NCBI RefSeq assembly: GCF_043951855.1
Contig: NZ_JBINJW010000005.1
Span: 77,745 to 141,744, forward strand
Direction of reading: 5' to 3'
DNA length: 64,000 bases
Source: Proteiniclasticum sp043951855
GTDB lineage: Bacteria > Bacillota > Clostridia > Clostridiales > Clostridiaceae
In this document: positions 16,655 to 24,762 of the stretch, in pieces
Position numbering within the stretch: position 1 is the first letter of the stretch
Layout of the letters: each line of letters starts with the position of its first letter
Program-made: the position numbers and the translations under genes
The notes under the pieces: model-generated
What the model was told of the DNA's origin: nothing
Database searches by the model: none
The model's input: the letters and a program-made list of their open reading frames with translations, nothing else

Positions 16655-17367
16655 TGGATAAAGCAGCAGCAGCAAAGTTTATTGCGAAGAGAATTGCAGG
16701 AGATCTGAAGAAAGGTTCCCTGGTGAATCTCGGTGTAGGTCTACCTACAGCAGTGGCAGATTATGTGACTGAGGATATGGATGTCCTGATGCATGGAGAA
16801 AATGGAGTAATCGGACTTGGCTCCACTGCATTTGATGTCATCAAGAAAACAGAAGGAAAAGATAAGAAGCTTGTTGAGCAGGAAGATCTGGTTATTAACG
16901 CAGGTGCTGGAAAGACTGGCATATCCAAAGGAGCCTCCTTCTTTGACAGTACTGTTTCTTTCGGTATCATTCGCGGTGGACACATTGATGCAACCGTACT
17001 GGGTACCATGGAAGTGGCAGAGAATGGTGATATCGCTAACTACATGATACCAGGCAAGAAGGTTGCGGGCATGGGTGGAGCGATGGATTTATGTGTTGGA
17101 GCAAAGAAGGTATTCGTGGCAACCTACCATACTGCTGGAGGAAGACCCAAAATCCTGAAGAAATGCACATTACCACTGACTGCCAAAGGTGTCGTTACAA
17201 GTATCTACACAGAAATGGGCGTATTTGATGTAACAGATGAAGGAATAAGAGTACGAGAATACAATCCAGAATACACATTAGAGGAAATCAAGGCTGCTAC
17301 TGAAGCAGAACTGATTGTTCCCGATGATGTTCAAACAACACCTGCACATTATTTCGAAAATCTTTAA
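16654..17367 (+). CDS. atoA: CoA-transferase subunit B (AtoA/ScoB-like)
   Basis: A 237-residue beta subunit carrying the catalytic-Glu motif GENGVIGLG, translationally coupled to the alpha subunit. It is closely similar throughout to the orphan at 13399 (same N-terminal AAKFIAKRIAGDL, the FFDS.SFG.IRGGH block, and the C-terminal YFENL), indicating a local duplication. With AtoD it forms the A2B2 or AB transferase feeding acetoacetyl-CoA to the thiolase downstream. Confidence 0.9.
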   Translation: MDKAAAAKFIAKRIAGDLKKGSLVNLGVGLPTAVADYVTEDMDVLMHGENGVIGLGSTAFDVIKKTEGKDKKLVEQEDLVINAGAGKTGISKGASFFDSTVSFGIIRGGHIDATVLGTMEVAENGDIANYMIPGKKVAGMGGAMDLCVGAKKVFVATYHTAGGRPKILKKCTLPLTAKGVVTSIYTEMGVFDVTDEGIRVREYNPEYTLEEIKAATEAELIVPDDVQTTPAHYFENL

Positions 17368-17391
17368 AAGATAGATTATAAGGAGAAGATT

Positions 17392-18645
17392 ATGACGAAG
17401 AGAAGAATAGAAGATCCAGTAGTTATTGTAGGCGCAGCCAGAACTCCAGTTGGAGCATACCTTGGAGAACTAAAGACTGTTCCCACTGAGGAACTTGGTG
17501 CCATCGCACTGAAAGAAGCGGCTAAGAGAGCAAAGATTGAACTGTCAGAGATTGATGAAGTTGTTACTGGACATGTCAACGGTACACAGGTCCACAATAA
17601 TATTTCAAGAGTCATATCTCTACTTGCAGGATGTGCAAAAGAATCTACAGCTATGAGTGTCAATAGAATCTGTGGATCAGGGTTTCAGTCTGCAATCAAT
17701 GCATATCAGGACCTGGTGCTAGGTGATGCGAAAATCGTCGCAGCAGGCGGAGCTGAAAGCCTGTCAAGAGCAGAATTTTTCCTTCCTTTGGAAACAAGAT
17801 ACAACCCGCTGAAATCTGGAGACTTTAAGGTGCTTGATGCGAATCTGGAAGGTCACAGAAATGCTCAGCCAAGAAGCATGTATCCACAGATCACTCATAT
17901 GGGAGATACTGCGGAGATTCTTGTGGAGAAATATAATATTTCAAGAGAAGACCAAGACCAGTTTGCTTTCGACAGCCAGATGAAAGCAAAAAGAGCTCTA
18001 GAAAACGGAAGATTTTCTCAGGAAATAGTACCTGTAGAAATCAAGGATAGAAAAGGGAACGTGACAGTAGTAGATACAGATGGTCATCCAAAGCCAAACA
18101 CTTCACTTGAAAAACTGGCAACCATCAGACCGGCGTTCAGAAGAGATGGAAAAGGAACTGTTACTGCAGGAAATGCTTCTGGACTTAACGATGGAGCAGG
18201 TTATGAGATCTTCACAACAGAATCTGTAGCAAAGGAAAAAGGACTGGATATCCTCGCTAGAATGGTGGACTATGCTATTGTAGGTGTTGAACCAAGTGAA
18301 ATGGGTATGGGCCCAGTTCCAGCGATCCGAAAGATTCTGGAAAACAATGATCTGACACTGGAAGACATCGATATCCTCGAAATCAACGAAGCTTTCGCAG
18401 GACAGACCTTAGCTTGTCTGAAGGAGTTAGGTAATTACATTGGAACACCTCTATATGAGAGACTGAATCCGAATGGTGGAGCAATTGCACTTGGACATCC
18501 TCTTGGAATGACTGGTGCAAGAATCATAACAACAATGCTGTATGAGCTAAAGAACCATCCGGAGAAGAAGTACGCTCTCGGTTCAGCATGTATTGGTGGT
18601 GGACAGGGAATTGCAGTACTTCTTGAAAATCCCAGTGCTAAATAG
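17392..18645 (+). CDS. Acetyl-CoA C-acetyltransferase (thiolase)
   Basis: A 417-residue thiolase. The acyl-binding Cys is in NRICGSGFQSA, then GGAESLSRAEF, NEAFAGQTLA, GGAIALGHPLGMTGARI (catalytic His) and CIGGGQGIAVLLE near the end (catalytic Cys). It would cleave acetoacetyl-CoA to two acetyl-CoA in the catabolic direction. It is about 20-25 residues longer than typical degradative thiolases. The operon order after the CoA-transferase matches ketone-body use; without other genes the reverse, biosynthetic direction cannot be excluded. Confidence 0.92.
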   Translation: MTKRRIEDPVVIVGAARTPVGAYLGELKTVPTEELGAIALKEAAKRAKIELSEIDEVVTGHVNGTQVHNNISRVISLLAGCAKESTAMSVNRICGSGFQSAINAYQDLVLGDAKIVAAGGAESLSRAEFFLPLETRYNPLKSGDFKVLDANLEGHRNAQPRSMYPQITHMGDTAEILVEKYNISREDQDQFAFDSQMKAKRALENGRFSQEIVPVEIKDRKGNVTVVDTDGHPKPNTSLEKLATIRPAFRRDGKGTVTAGNASGLNDGAGYEIFTTESVAKEKGLDILARMVDYAIVGVEPSEMGMGPVPAIRKILENNDLTLEDIDILEINEAFAGQTLACLKELGNYIGTPLYERLNPNGGAIALGHPLGMTGARIITTMLYELKNHPEKKYALGSACIGGGQGIAVLLENPSAK

Positions 18646-18660
18646 GAAGGGTGAGAATTG

Positions 18661-19410
18661 ATGAGTAGAATAGTAGTAGTGACAGGTGCAGCTCAGGGAA
18701 TCGGATTTGCCATCGCGAAAGCGTTTGTAGCAAATGGAGACTTCGTTGCTGTTGGAGATCTTAATTTTGAAGCTGCAGAAGCAGCAGCTTCAATTCTTGG
18801 AAATGCTAAAGGATATAAATTAGATGTAACAAATGAAGATAGTGTAGTAGAATTCTATAAGAATCTGCTTAGCGATAAGGGGACAGTTGATGTAGTTGTG
18901 AATAATGCAGGACTTCAGTTTATATCAAGTGTTGAGGATTTTCCGATTGAAAAATGGAACCTGCTGATTAATGTCATGCTTACAGGACCATTCCTTATGT
19001 CTAAACATGCACTTCCAGAAATGAAAAAGAAAAAATGGGGAAGAATCATCCATATTTCTTCTGCCCACGGTAAAATGCCGGATGCGTATAAATCCGCATA
19101 CTGTGCTGCAAAGTATGGAATTCTAGGACTCTCTGCTGTGACGGCTCTTGAAACAGCAAAGGACGGTATTACTGTTAATTCAGTGCTTCCAGGTCCAGTT
19201 CGAACAGACTTGATTGAAAAACAGCTGCCAAAACTCGCAGAAAGGGATGGAAGTACAGTTGAAGAGGCTATGAATCATCATATTCTAGGCAAGCAATGGA
19301 TGAAGCGTCTTCTGGAGCCAGAAGAAATCGCAGATTCAATCGTATTTCTTGCATCTGACAAGGCCGCTGCGATTACCGGAGAGGAATTGATGGTAACCGG
19401 TGGCATGTAA
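18661..19410 (+). CDS. 3-hydroxybutyrate dehydrogenase (SDR family, D-specific type)
   Basis: A 249-residue short-chain dehydrogenase with the NAD-binding TGAAQGIGFAIA, NNAGLQ and the catalytic Ser and Tyr-x3-Lys in ISSAHGKMPDAYKSAYCAAKYG. The SSAHG..YKSAY.AAK.G block is characteristic of bacterial D-3-hydroxybutyrate dehydrogenase, which oxidises (R)-3-hydroxybutyrate to acetoacetate with NAD. ATG at 18661 is chosen over TTG at 18658; AGGAAGG lies upstream. Its place after CoA-transferase and thiolase completes the route from 3-hydroxybutyrate to acetyl-CoA. Confidence 0.88.
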   Translation: MSRIVVVTGAAQGIGFAIAKAFVANGDFVAVGDLNFEAAEAAASILGNAKGYKLDVTNEDSVVEFYKNLLSDKGTVDVVVNNAGLQFISSVEDFPIEKWNLLINVMLTGPFLMSKHALPEMKKKKWGRIIHISSAHGKMPDAYKSAYCAAKYGILGLSAVTALETAKDGITVNSVLPGPVRTDLIEKQLPKLAERDGSTVEEAMNHHILGKQWMKRLLEPEEIADSIVFLASDKAAAITGEELMVTGGM

Positions 19411-19437
19411 CAAATTATATAGTAAGGAGGATAACTC

Positions 19438-20385
19438 ATGAAAAAAATAGCTATCATTGGTAGCGGAGTCATGGGACATGGAATCGGACAGCTTTATGCA
19501 CAACATAATAGTGACGTGACCATGTATGATCTGAATGACCAGGCACTGGATAAAGCAAGAGAAATGATCAGTGACAGTCTCAGTGCCATGAAAGAGAAGG
19601 AAATCATCACAGATGAAGATATTAGAAACACATTTTCCCATCTGACCTTCACCACGGATCTCAGTGAGGCGGTGAAAGGTGCAGAAATGGTAGTAGAAGT
19701 GGTACCTGAAGTGCTGGACCTGAAACATAAAGTCTACCGTCAGATTGAAGAAGTGGTATCTGATGATACCATCATCGCATCGAACACTTCTGCTATTCCG
19801 CTGACAGAACTTGTGGAGGATGCAAGTCATCCAGAACGTTTCATCATCACGCATTATTTTGCGCCAGCTCAGATTATTCCTCTGGTTGAAATAATTCAGC
19901 TGGAAGGAAAAACTAAACCTGAACTACTTGAAAAAGTACAGAAGTATCTTAAAAGCTGCGGGAAATCACCTATTGTACTAAAAAAAGAAGTGCCTGGATT
20001 CATAGCAAATCGTATGCAGATGGCGCTGATGAGAGAAGCATTCTGGCTTTATGAAAATGGGATTGCATCAGCAGAAGATATTGATACGGTTCTTAAGGAC
20101 AGTATCGGATTCAGATATGTTTTTCTTGGACCGCTTGAAGGCCAGGATATTGCTGGAATCGGTACAACCTATAACGTCAGCAAAAAGCTTTTTCCGGTTC
20201 TTGATGATCGAAAAGAACCGCATCCATTTCTTCAGGAGATGATGGATAATAATACAGTAGGAATCAGGTCCAACAAAGGTTTCTATGAGTACACAGAAGA
20301 AAGTGGAAAAGAAAAGATAAGAAGACGTAATGACAACTTCCTGGAAGTATTCAAACTCAGGCAGAAGCAGCAGGGCAATAAGTAA
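19438..20385 (+). CDS. 3-hydroxyacyl-CoA dehydrogenase family protein (possibly acting on a free 3-hydroxy acid)
   Basis: A 315-residue two-domain dehydrogenase. The Rossmann motif is IIGSGVMGHGIGQLYAQ; the substrate-side motif is SNTSAIPLTELVEDASHPERFIITHYFAPAQIIPLVEII. In classic 3-hydroxybutyryl-CoA dehydrogenases this reads HFFNPVPVMKLVE; the IIPLVE form is closer to lambda-crystallin, gulonate and carnitine dehydrogenases, which use free hydroxy acids. It may therefore be an (S)-3-hydroxy acid dehydrogenase complementing the D-specific SDR just upstream, rather than Hbd. TAAGGAGG precedes the ATG. The call to family is firm; the substrate is inference. Confidence 0.85.
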   Translation: MKKIAIIGSGVMGHGIGQLYAQHNSDVTMYDLNDQALDKAREMISDSLSAMKEKEIITDEDIRNTFSHLTFTTDLSEAVKGAEMVVEVVPEVLDLKHKVYRQIEEVVSDDTIIASNTSAIPLTELVEDASHPERFIITHYFAPAQIIPLVEIIQLEGKTKPELLEKVQKYLKSCGKSPIVLKKEVPGFIANRMQMALMREAFWLYENGIASAEDIDTVLKDSIGFRYVFLGPLEGQDIAGIGTTYNVSKKLFPVLDDRKEPHPFLQEMMDNNTVGIRSNKGFYEYTEESGKEKIRRRNDNFLEVFKLRQKQQGNK

Positions 20386-20411
20386 AAATCCAATATTAAG
20401 GAGAGAACACT

Positions 20412-21737
20412 ATGGAAATTGTTGGTGTATTAGGTTTATTTTTAGCCATCGGTTTTATGATCGGTGCAGCTTACAAAGGATATCATGTCATTCCCGTAAC
20501 AATTATAGCATCACTTATAGCTATCATTACAAATAATGTTGGTATTTGGTTTGGGCTATCGGATGCCTATGCGACAGATATGAAGAATTTCGTGGGGAAC
20601 TATTTGATCATGTTCTTCTTAGGCGCACTGCTTGGACAGATTCTGTCAAGAAGTGGAGCTGCCAGAATGGTCGGTGTAACCCTTGCGAAGAAATTCGGAG
20701 CGAAAAATGCACTGCTTATTACGGTTTTGACCTCTTCCATTCTAGCTTATGGCGGAGTATCTGTATTTGTTATCGTATTTGCAATCTATCCCATCGCACT
20801 TTACCTTTTCCAGGAAGCGGATATTCCTAGAAGACTGATTCCCGGAGCTGTAATGCTCGGAGCAGGATCCTATGTCATGACTGCCATGCCTGGATCCCCT
20901 GCTCTGACCAATGTCATCCCTACGACCTATCTTGGTACTACGGTCACCGCAGCACCTGTCATTGGTATCATAACTTCCATTGTCATGTTCGTGTCAGGTT
21001 TCTATCTTTATTCTCTTTATGTGAAAAGAGTAAAGGCCAAGGGAGAACATTTCGTGGCTGGCGTGAATGATAATATTGCGGAGCTTTCTGCAGAAGAAGA
21101 AGCGAAGCTTCCAAGTTTTGCGAGTTCCATCATCCCGTTAGCAGTAACTGTTGGTATCATTTTGGCAGAACGTTTCCTGAACATCGGACTTCCTGCTGTA
21201 TTTACAGTCATCATCGGTTTGTTTGCGGGTATCGTGGTGGGATATATTCTTCATCGGAATCGCATACTTGACTTCAAAGACACACTTCATACAAGCGGGA
21301 CCGGTAGTGTAAACGCGCTGATGAACACAGCTGCTGTTGTAGGTCTTGGTGGTGCTGTGAAAGCTGCACCAGCATTCCAGGCACTGGTTACATTTGCACT
21401 GAATATCAATCTGCCTGTTCTATTCACTACTGCCATTGCTGTGAACATAATTGCCGGTATTACTGGGTCCTCTTCCGCAGGTATCACAATTTTCATGTCG
21501 ACATTTGCAGAACCTTTTCTTGAAAGGGGAATACATCCGGAAGTTCTTCATAGAGTTGCTGCTATCAGCGCAGGTGTCCTCGATTCGCTGCCTCATGCAG
21601 GCCCTAATGTGACATTTCTGAGTGTAGCAGGTCTCAAATTCAAAGAAGGCTACCCTGGTATTTTCCTGGCCATCTGTATTGTTCCATTCATCGGACTGGT
21701 TACCGCATTAATCGTAGCATCACTGGGATTAATTTAG
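20412..21737 (+). CDS. GntP family permease, probably for 3-hydroxybutyrate
   Basis: A 441-residue permease with about 12 hydrophobic segments. GntP-type features include FLGALLGQILSRSGAARMVG, the SSILAYGGVSVFVIVFAIYPIAL repeat and TAMPGSPALTNVIPTTYLGT. GntP proteins import gluconate or related hydroxy acids with protons; some operon-linked members are annotated as beta-hydroxybutyrate permeases. As the last gene of the CoA-transferase/thiolase/dehydrogenase operon (AAGGAGAG, 26-bp gap) it most likely imports 3-hydroxybutyrate. Confidence 0.85.
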   Translation: MEIVGVLGLFLAIGFMIGAAYKGYHVIPVTIIASLIAIITNNVGIWFGLSDAYATDMKNFVGNYLIMFFLGALLGQILSRSGAARMVGVTLAKKFGAKNALLITVLTSSILAYGGVSVFVIVFAIYPIALYLFQEADIPRRLIPGAVMLGAGSYVMTAMPGSPALTNVIPTTYLGTTVTAAPVIGIITSIVMFVSGFYLYSLYVKRVKAKGEHFVAGVNDNIAELSAEEEAKLPSFASSIIPLAVTVGIILAERFLNIGLPAVFTVIIGLFAGIVVGYILHRNRILDFKDTLHTSGTGSVNALMNTAAVVGLGGAVKAAPAFQALVTFALNINLPVLFTTAIAVNIIAGITGSSSAGITIFMSTFAEPFLERGIHPEVLHRVAAISAGVLDSLPHAGPNVTFLSVAGLKFKEGYPGIFLAICIVPFIGLVTALIVASLGLI

Positions 21738-21936
21738 AAGGCTCCAGCTCAATAAAAGGGTTGGATTCACCTGAAACGAGTAGACCACTCTGAAGACATC
21801 AATAACAGAAAATTTTGCAAAACAACATACCATACCATACAAACAACTATTCAAATGAGAAATCACTGTTATGAATGTTGAAAGAGTAAAGGAAAGAGAA
21901 TGGGAATACTGGCTGACAAGTAAGGAAATCATCATG

Positions 21937-21967
21937 AGCCTGGTAAAATAAATGTTTTACCAGGCTT
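21937..21967 (+). terminator. Intrinsic terminator between the two GntP genes
   Basis: AGCCTGGTAAAA (21937-21948) pairs perfectly with TTTTACCAGGCT (21955-21966). The T-tail is short. The rest of the 21738-22058 gap (321 bp) shows no convincing gene and no copy of the LysR/cre cassette. Confidence 0.65.
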
Positions 21968-22058
21968 ATCCATTTAAGAAGTACAATTTAAAGGTACGCA
22001 TCAATACATATGTAATGTTACCCAGATCATATTTCATAGAAAAAGAGGAGAAGATGAC

Positions 22059-23357
22059 GTGTATTATTTATTATTTGTTGGAATTATTCTATCCATCCTT
22101 TGGCTAATTTTCGCATCCTTCAATAAATTCAGCGTTCTTCTATCTGCACCTGTTGCAGTAGTCGTTGTAGTGCTGTTTAGTGGAGTTGGTCTCACGGAGA
22201 GTCTTTTTGACAATGCCGGTTCCTATGTATATTATCTGGCTGATTTTGTGAAAGATTTTATCTTTATCTTCATACTGGGTTCAATCATGGCAAAATATCT
22301 TCAGCTCAGTGGTGGCATTCAGACCATAAGTAGTGCAGCCGTAAAGATCATTGATGTCAAGAATCCAATGCACGGTATGATCACTGTTTTTCTGATAACA
22401 TCCATTCTCACATATGGTGGAGTATCTCTTTTCGTCGTGATGTTTGCGGCAGTTCCATTGGCAAGGTCACTTTTCAGCAAGATGAATATACCATGGAAAC
22501 TCGCCCCGCTACCGATTATTCTGGGTTTAGGGACCTTTACTGCAGGTACGATTCCAGGTTCGCCTTCCGTTATCAATGTAATACCAACCAAAACATTAGG
22601 AACCAATCTTATGGCTGCTCCATTTATGGGCTTAGCAGCTACTACAGTCATGATTGTGGTTTCCGTTGCCTATATGCATTATGTGGTGAAAAGTGAGATG
22701 AAAAACGGAAATGAACTTATCACAGAAGAGCTGGAACAGGATCAGCCAGATCACAGACCAGGGATTTTTCTGAGTCTCCTACCAATTTTCATGCTGATTC
22801 TGATTATTATATTGGGTAGTTCATTCAATGTGGATAATATTCTTATTATTGCATTGACTGCAGTCATTATTGTTGAATCTTTTGTATATAATAAATATAT
22901 AATATCACATGTTCATGTAGTGAATGCGGGTACTTCGGATGCCCTGATCCCGCTGCTTTCTACAGCTTCTACCATCGCCTATGGAAGTTTTATTGCAGCT
23001 AATAGTATTGTTTCAGACTTTACAAGACAATTCATCGATCGATTTTCCAATAAACTACTGACTGGTTCCATTGTTACAGTCGTCTTTTCCATCATAACAG
23101 CATCCGCTTCTGGTGCCATTGGAATTATTATGGCTACACAAGGAACTTATTTCATCGATCTTGGGTTGAATGCTGATACAGTTCATCGTGTTCTTTCCAC
23201 TGCTTCAACCCTCGCACCAAACATGCCTCATTCAGGAGTAGTTATAGCCCTATTAACTTTGTCCAATTTGAGTCATAAGGAAGCATTCAAACATTTACTC
23301 ATCGCACCGTTCCTGGTAGGTGCAGCAGGATTGCTAGTATCGCTCCTTCTTGCATAG
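22059..23357 (+). CDS. GntP family permease, second paralogue
   Basis: A 432-residue permease of the same family as the previous gene: ILTYGGVSLFVVMFAAVPLARSLF and TAGTIPGSPSVINVIPTKTLGTNL align with its SSILAYGGVSVF and TAMPGSPALTNVIPTTYLGT blocks. It starts with GTG, eight bases after AGAGGAG. It is separated from the main operon by a terminator, so it is probably expressed independently. It could take a different hydroxy acid or be a lower-affinity back-up for 3-hydroxybutyrate. Confidence 0.85.
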   Translation: MYYLLFVGIILSILWLIFASFNKFSVLLSAPVAVVVVVLFSGVGLTESLFDNAGSYVYYLADFVKDFIFIFILGSIMAKYLQLSGGIQTISSAAVKIIDVKNPMHGMITVFLITSILTYGGVSLFVVMFAAVPLARSLFSKMNIPWKLAPLPIILGLGTFTAGTIPGSPSVINVIPTKTLGTNLMAAPFMGLAATTVMIVVSVAYMHYVVKSEMKNGNELITEELEQDQPDHRPGIFLSLLPIFMLILIIILGSSFNVDNILIIALTAVIIVESFVYNKYIISHVHVVNAGTSDALIPLLSTASTIAYGSFIAANSIVSDFTRQFIDRFSNKLLTGSIVTVVFSIITASASGAIGIIMATQGTYFIDLGLNADTVHRVLSTASTLAPNMPHSGVVIALLTLSNLSHKEAFKHLLIAPFLVGAAGLLVSLLLA

Positions 23358-23391
23358 AATGAGGAGTTCTATATGGAAACAGCTAATTATG

Positions 23392-23445
23392 AAATAAGCA
23401 GAAGCCCCTTTACTGGATTCCTGGTAAAGGGGCTTCTGCTTATTT
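23392..23445. terminator. Bidirectional intrinsic terminator
   Basis: A 22-bp perfect stem (23392-23413 with 23424-23445; core GCAGAAGCCCC) with AAATAA/TTATTT ends, serving the plus-strand GntP gene and the converging TetR gene, whose stop codon touches the right arm. Confidence 0.88.
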
Positions 23446-24047
23446 CAGTCCACGCGGATCCGGTTATTCAAACCATCAAACTGTATTCGGATCCAGTCTT
23501 TGATTTCCTCATCCGAATAATCAGAGAGAATTCTGCTGTTGACCCCTTCCAGTATGGCGAAGTAGACGAGGTAGATGTAGTCCACAATTTTCTTCGGCTC
23601 CATGGAAGTCTTCAGCAGGCCTTCCTTCTGGGCTTTCTCAACCATACGGTATTTATCATCATACAGTTCCTGATTCATGGTGTGATATCTTCTACGGATC
23701 TCTTCCAGTTCCGGGATTTCATCTACCATGAAGAAGAAATTGTCTCCGAATACGGAGATGTGTTTTACAAACTGAAAGATCATGTCTTCCACCTGGTTTA
23801 TGAAAGACTTGTCTGTGGAGAAAACTTCCTGATGGATCTGTCTTAAACCTTCCTCGAATCGATCAAATGCAGCGCTGTAAAGACCATGCTTGTCTTTGAA
23901 ATAGTAATAGACAGGGCCTCTTGAAATGGAGAGGCTGTTGGTGATGTCTGTCAGCTTCGTGGCTGCATATCCTTTTGTGGAGAAAATTTCGATGGCTTTA
24001 TCAATGAGCTTATCTATTGTTTCTTTGTCCATGGTTCTTTCTGACAT
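23445..24047 (-). CDS. TetR family transcriptional regulator
   Basis: A 200-residue TetR protein with HTH AATKLTDITNSLSISRGPVYYYFKDKHGLYSAAF. The ATG ending at 24047 is preferred because AGGAGGT lies just upstream; the longer frame adds ten weak residues. It is divergent from the lipoprotein pair that follows, and a perfect 18-bp palindrome at 24230-24247 between them is its likely operator. Ligand unknown; it may sense the electron acceptor used by the neighbouring reductase. Confidence 0.85.
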   Translation of the reverse strand: MSERTMDKETIDKLIDKAIEIFSTKGYAATKLTDITNSLSISRGPVYYYFKDKHGLYSAAFDRFEEGLRQIHQEVFSTDKSFINQVEDMIFQFVKHISVFGDNFFFMVDEIPELEEIRRRYHTMNQELYDDKYRMVEKAQKEGLLKTSMEPKKIVDYIYLVYFAILEGVNSRILSDYSDEEIKDWIRIQFDGLNNRIRVD

Positions 24048-24212
24048 GAGACCACCTCCTGATTCATATTTTATCACAGGTTCAGGGGAGTTGGGACAAA
24101 AATGTGGAAATGACAGGAGGATGTGGCAGAGGATAAGACCTTTAAAAGAACCAGTAAAAAAAGTTATGTTAAAATTTTATCTGAATCTATTTAAATTCGT
24201 TAAATAATAAAC

Positions 24213-24247
24213 TATAATAAACAAGAATTATACATGCATGCATGTAT
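24213..24247. promoter_or_regulatory. Probable TetR operator and -10 box of the reductase operon
   Basis: TATAAT (24213-24218) is a plausible plus-strand -10 with a poor -35. The perfect palindrome ATACATGCATGCATGTAT (24230-24247) lies just past the expected start. The remainder of the 24048-24399 gap is AT-rich and shows no gene. Confidence 0.6.
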
Positions 24248-24399
24248 GTTATTCGGAAAATAACGCTTCAAACCATTGTGATAAGATGAATTCTGCTTTA
24301 CCCGGGTTTTAAAGCTTAGCTTATTGCAAAGGAAAGGAGTCTTATTTTTAACGAAAATATGTCTTTAAATTAACAAACAGGAAAAAGGGGAGCAATTTG

Positions 24400-24741
24400 A
24401 TGAAAAAGAAATGGATCATAGTAGCGGTATCAATGTGTATGATGCTTTTCGCCATGGGATGTACAAGTACACCAGAGTGGAAAGATGGAACATACGAAGG
24501 TGTAGCAGAAGGGCTTCAGGATGGAATCAAGGTCGCTGTGACGGTTTCCGGTGGAAAGATCTCCGATGTGGAGATCGTGGAGCACAATGAATCACCAGGG
24601 GTTTCTGATCCTGCACTGGAGAAGATTCCTGCAGCAATCATTGAAGAACAGAGTTATGAGGTGGATGCGATTTCCGGTGTAACCTATACATCCGACGGAA
24701 TCATGAAAGCGGTCGAAGAAGCACTGAATCAGGCGAAATAA
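24400..24741 (+). CDS. FMN-binding domain lipoprotein
   Basis: A 113-residue lipoprotein. The signal peptide (MKKKWIIVAVSMCMMLFAMGC) ends in a lipobox with Cys21. The rest is one FMN-binding domain: DGTYEGVAEGLQDGIKVAVTVSGGKISDVEIVEHNESPG..., and the flavinylation motif DAISGVTYTS, whose Thr would carry FMN covalently through a phosphoester bond added by ApbE. ApbE is not in this window. It probably serves as a one-electron carrier on the outer face of the membrane, passing electrons to the flavoprotein encoded 21 bp downstream. ATG at 24400 is chosen; AAAGGGGAG precedes it. Confidence 0.88.
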   Translation: MKKKWIIVAVSMCMMLFAMGCTSTPEWKDGTYEGVAEGLQDGIKVAVTVSGGKISDVEIVEHNESPGVSDPALEKIPAAIIEEQSYEVDAISGVTYTSDGIMKAVEEALNQAK

Positions 24742-24762
24742 GAAGGAAAAGGGGACATCATC

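Noticed and set aside
23373..23846. 157-residue plus-strand frame
   Set aside because: It lies over the terminator and the minus-strand TetR gene, which has a clear HTH and ribosome-binding site.
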